From: Ptiloglossa arizonensis
Taxonomy: Eukaryota; Arthropoda; Insecta; Hymenoptera; Colletidae
Assembly: GCF_051014685.1 (NCBI RefSeq)
Contig: NW_027478441.1
Coordinates: 1,054,001 to 1,118,000 of the forward strand
Length of the DNA: 64,000 bases
Direction of reading: 5' to 3'
Part shown: one piece after another, positions 62,401 to 64,000 of the stretch
Position numbering within the stretch: the first letter of the stretch is position 1
Layout of the letters: each line of letters opens with the position of its first letter
Program-made: the position numbers and the translations under genes
The notes under the pieces: model-generated
The model's input: only the letters and a program-made list of their open reading frames with translations
Told to the model about the DNA's origin: nothing
Database searches by the model: none

Positions 62401-64000
62401 GATTGATCAATCCGCAAAATTTCTGTTGCATCTGAAAGTAGAAACTCGCCCGATTACAACGGTATGCGTACTTCTCCCCTAGGCCGCTCTAGTCATTCGT
62501 TTCGAGCATCAGAACTGCGAAAATTTTGAGTTTCTCAAGCGTTTCTTACATCCAAACTGCCATATCTCGCGAACGGATCGACCAATCCGCAAAATTTCTG
62601 TTGCATCTGAAAGTAGAAACTCGCCCGATTACATCGGTATGCGTACTTTTCCCCTAGGCCTGTCTAGTTATTCGTTTCGAGCATCAGAACTGCGAAAATT
62701 TTGAGTTTCTCAAGCGTTTCTTACCTCCAAACTGCCATATCTCGCGAACGGATTGACCAATCCCCAAAACTTCTGTTGCATCTGAAAGTAGAAACTCGCC
62801 CGATTACAACGGTATGTGTACTTTTCTCCTAGGCCGTTCTAGTTACTCGTTTCGAGCATCAGAACTGCGAAAATTTTTAGTTTCTCAAGCGTTTCTTATC
62901 TCCAAACTGCCATATCTCGCGAACGGATTGATCAATCCGCAAAATTTCTGTTGCATCTGAAAGTAGAAACTCGCCCGATTACAACGTTATGCGTACTTTT
63001 CCCCTAGGCCGTTATAGTTACTCGTTTCGAGCATCAGAACAGCGAAAATTTTGAATTCCTTAAGCGTTTCTTACCTCCAAACTGCCTTATCTCGCGAACG
63101 GATTGACCAATCCGCAAAATTTCTGTTGCATCTGAAAGTAGAAACTCGCCCGATTACAACGGTATGTGTAGTTTTCCCCTAGGCCGTTCCAGTTATTCGT
63201 TTCGAGCATCAGAACTGCGAAAATTTTGAGTTTCTCAAGCGTTTCTTACATCTAAACTGCCATATCTGGCGAACGGATTGACCAATCCGCAAAATTTCTG
63301 TTGCATCTGAAAGTAGAGACTCGCCCGATTACAACGGTATGCGTACTTTTCCCCTAGGCCGTTCTAGTTACTCGTTTCGAGCATCAGAACTGCGAAAATT
63401 ATTAGTTTCTCAAGCGTTTCTTATCTCCAAACTGCCATATCTCGCGAACGGATTGATCAATCCGCAAAATTTCTGTCGCATCTGAAAGTAGAAACTCGCA
63501 CGATTACAACGGTATATGTACTTTTCCCCTAGGCCGTTCTAGTTACTCGTTTCGAGCATCAGAACTGCGAAAATTTTGAGTTTCTCAAGCGTTTCTTATC
63601 TCCAAACTGCCATATCTCGCGAACGGATTGATCAATCCGCAAAATTTCTGTTGCATCTGAAAGCAGAAACTCGCCCGATTTCAACGGTATGCGTACTTTT
63701 CCCCTAGGCCGTTCTAGTTACTTTTTTCGAGCATCAGAACTGCGAAAATTTTGAGTTTCTCAAGCGTTTCTTACCTCCAAACTGCCATATCTCGCGAACG
63801 GACTGACCAATCCGCAAAATTTCTGTTGCATCTGAAAGTAGAAACACGCCCGATTACAACGGTATGCGTACTTTTCCCGTAGGCCGTTCTAGTTACTCGT
63901 TTCGAGCATCAGAACTGCGAAAATTTTGAGTTTCTCAAGCGTTTCTTACCTCTAAACTGCCATATCTGGCGAACGGATTGACCAATCCGCAAAATTTCTG
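62401..64000. repeat. Monomers without evident HOR, many private variants
   Basis: About nine monomers share the consensus but carry changes I did not see elsewhere, such as AGGCCTGTCTAG near 62657, TCCCCAAAAC near 62761, TTGAATTCCTTAAGCG near 63051, GCCTTATCTCG near 63088, ATATCTGGCGAACGG near 63262 and 63963, TTATTAGTTTC near 63400, CTGTCGCATC near 63474 and TTACTTTTTTCG near 63718. Only short local similarity is visible. Nothing but satellite is present. Confidence 0.75.

Larger units (their letters stand above)
1..64000. repeat. 175 bp tandem satellite array, entire window
   Basis: The same 175 bp unit repeats head to tail from the first to the last base, about 366 times, always in the same orientation. 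Recognisable words recur every 175 bases: CTCGCGAACGG, GTTGCATCTGAAAGTAG, CCCGATTACAACGG and CCCCTAGGCCGTTC. Register drifts by only a few bases over the window because there are nine single-base indels. No unique sequence, mobile element or inverted monomer interrupts the array. The unit length is close to that of one nucleosome with linker, as in many centromeric and pericentromeric satellites. A centromeric role is an inference; the sequence alone does not prove it. I do not recognise the family. Confidence 0.99.

Noticed and set aside
63045..63065. Possible insertion or element edge at TTGAATTCCTTAAGCG
   Set aside because: The length is unchanged and only three substitutions separate it from the usual TTGAGTTTCTCAAGCG. 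It is an ordinary variant monomer.
1..64000. CRISPR array
   Set aside because: The repeat is a continuous 175 bp unit without unique spacers, and variable bases are scattered through the unit. No cas gene is present.

Overview
The whole 64 kb window is one uninterrupted head-to-tail satellite DNA array. Every part of it reads as a 175 bp monomer, about 366 copies, all in the same orientation. I found no credible protein gene, RNA gene, transposable element, CRISPR array, origin or unique spacer. The consensus monomer has 45 A, 45 C, 32 G and 53 T, which is 44% GC. It is CpG-rich, with 13 CpG against about 8 expected from base composition. A homogeneous, multi-monomer-structured satellite of near-nucleosomal length points to a eukaryotic chromosome, most likely centromeric, pericentromeric or other heterochromatin. 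I do not recognise the monomer as any satellite I know and cannot name the species. The CpG excess argues against long-term germline CpG methylation of this locus.

Layout. The array is a patchwork of higher-order repeats (HORs), where a block of several different monomer variants is copied as a unit. Region by region: 1-2990, an 8-mer (1400 bp, 2.1 copies). 2991-6124, irregular monomers with a local dimer, passing into a second monomer family. 6125-8740, another 8-mer of 1400 bp. 8745-14330, a 15-mer of 2624 bp (2.1 copies). 14331-16724, a mixed zone. 16725-19060 and 21100-23435, two copies of a block 25 monomers (4375 bp) apart. 22710-25510, a tandem 8-mer of 1400 bp. 25511-27717, short 4-mer and 6-mer duplications. 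27718-35421, a nearly identical tandem duplication of a 22-mer (3852 bp). 38150-44060, copies 20 and 22 monomers apart with a 5-mer (875 bp) tandem duplication between them. 46485-50385, 14-mer and 11-mer duplications. 52080-62400, overlapping 12-, 13-, 19-, 30- and 33-mer offsets. 62401-64000, monomers with no evident HOR.

Two monomer families can be told apart by linked diagnostic bases. Family 1 dominates 1-3 kb and 16-27 kb. Family 2 dominates 3.8-15.6 kb and returns in short patches. At 2128-2210 a tract of family 2 character sits inside an otherwise family 1 HOR copy, as expected for gene conversion or unequal exchange.

The most striking sequence element inside the monomer is a 16 bp dyad, CGGATTGACCAATCCG. 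A recurrent variant turns it into a perfect palindrome, CGGATTGATCAATCCG. Register is kept very strictly: I found only nine single-base indels in 64 kb, and several of these are copies of one event carried along by HOR duplication. All offsets were obtained by reading and matching diagnostic variants by eye. Block edges are good to about 30-100 bases unless stated otherwise.
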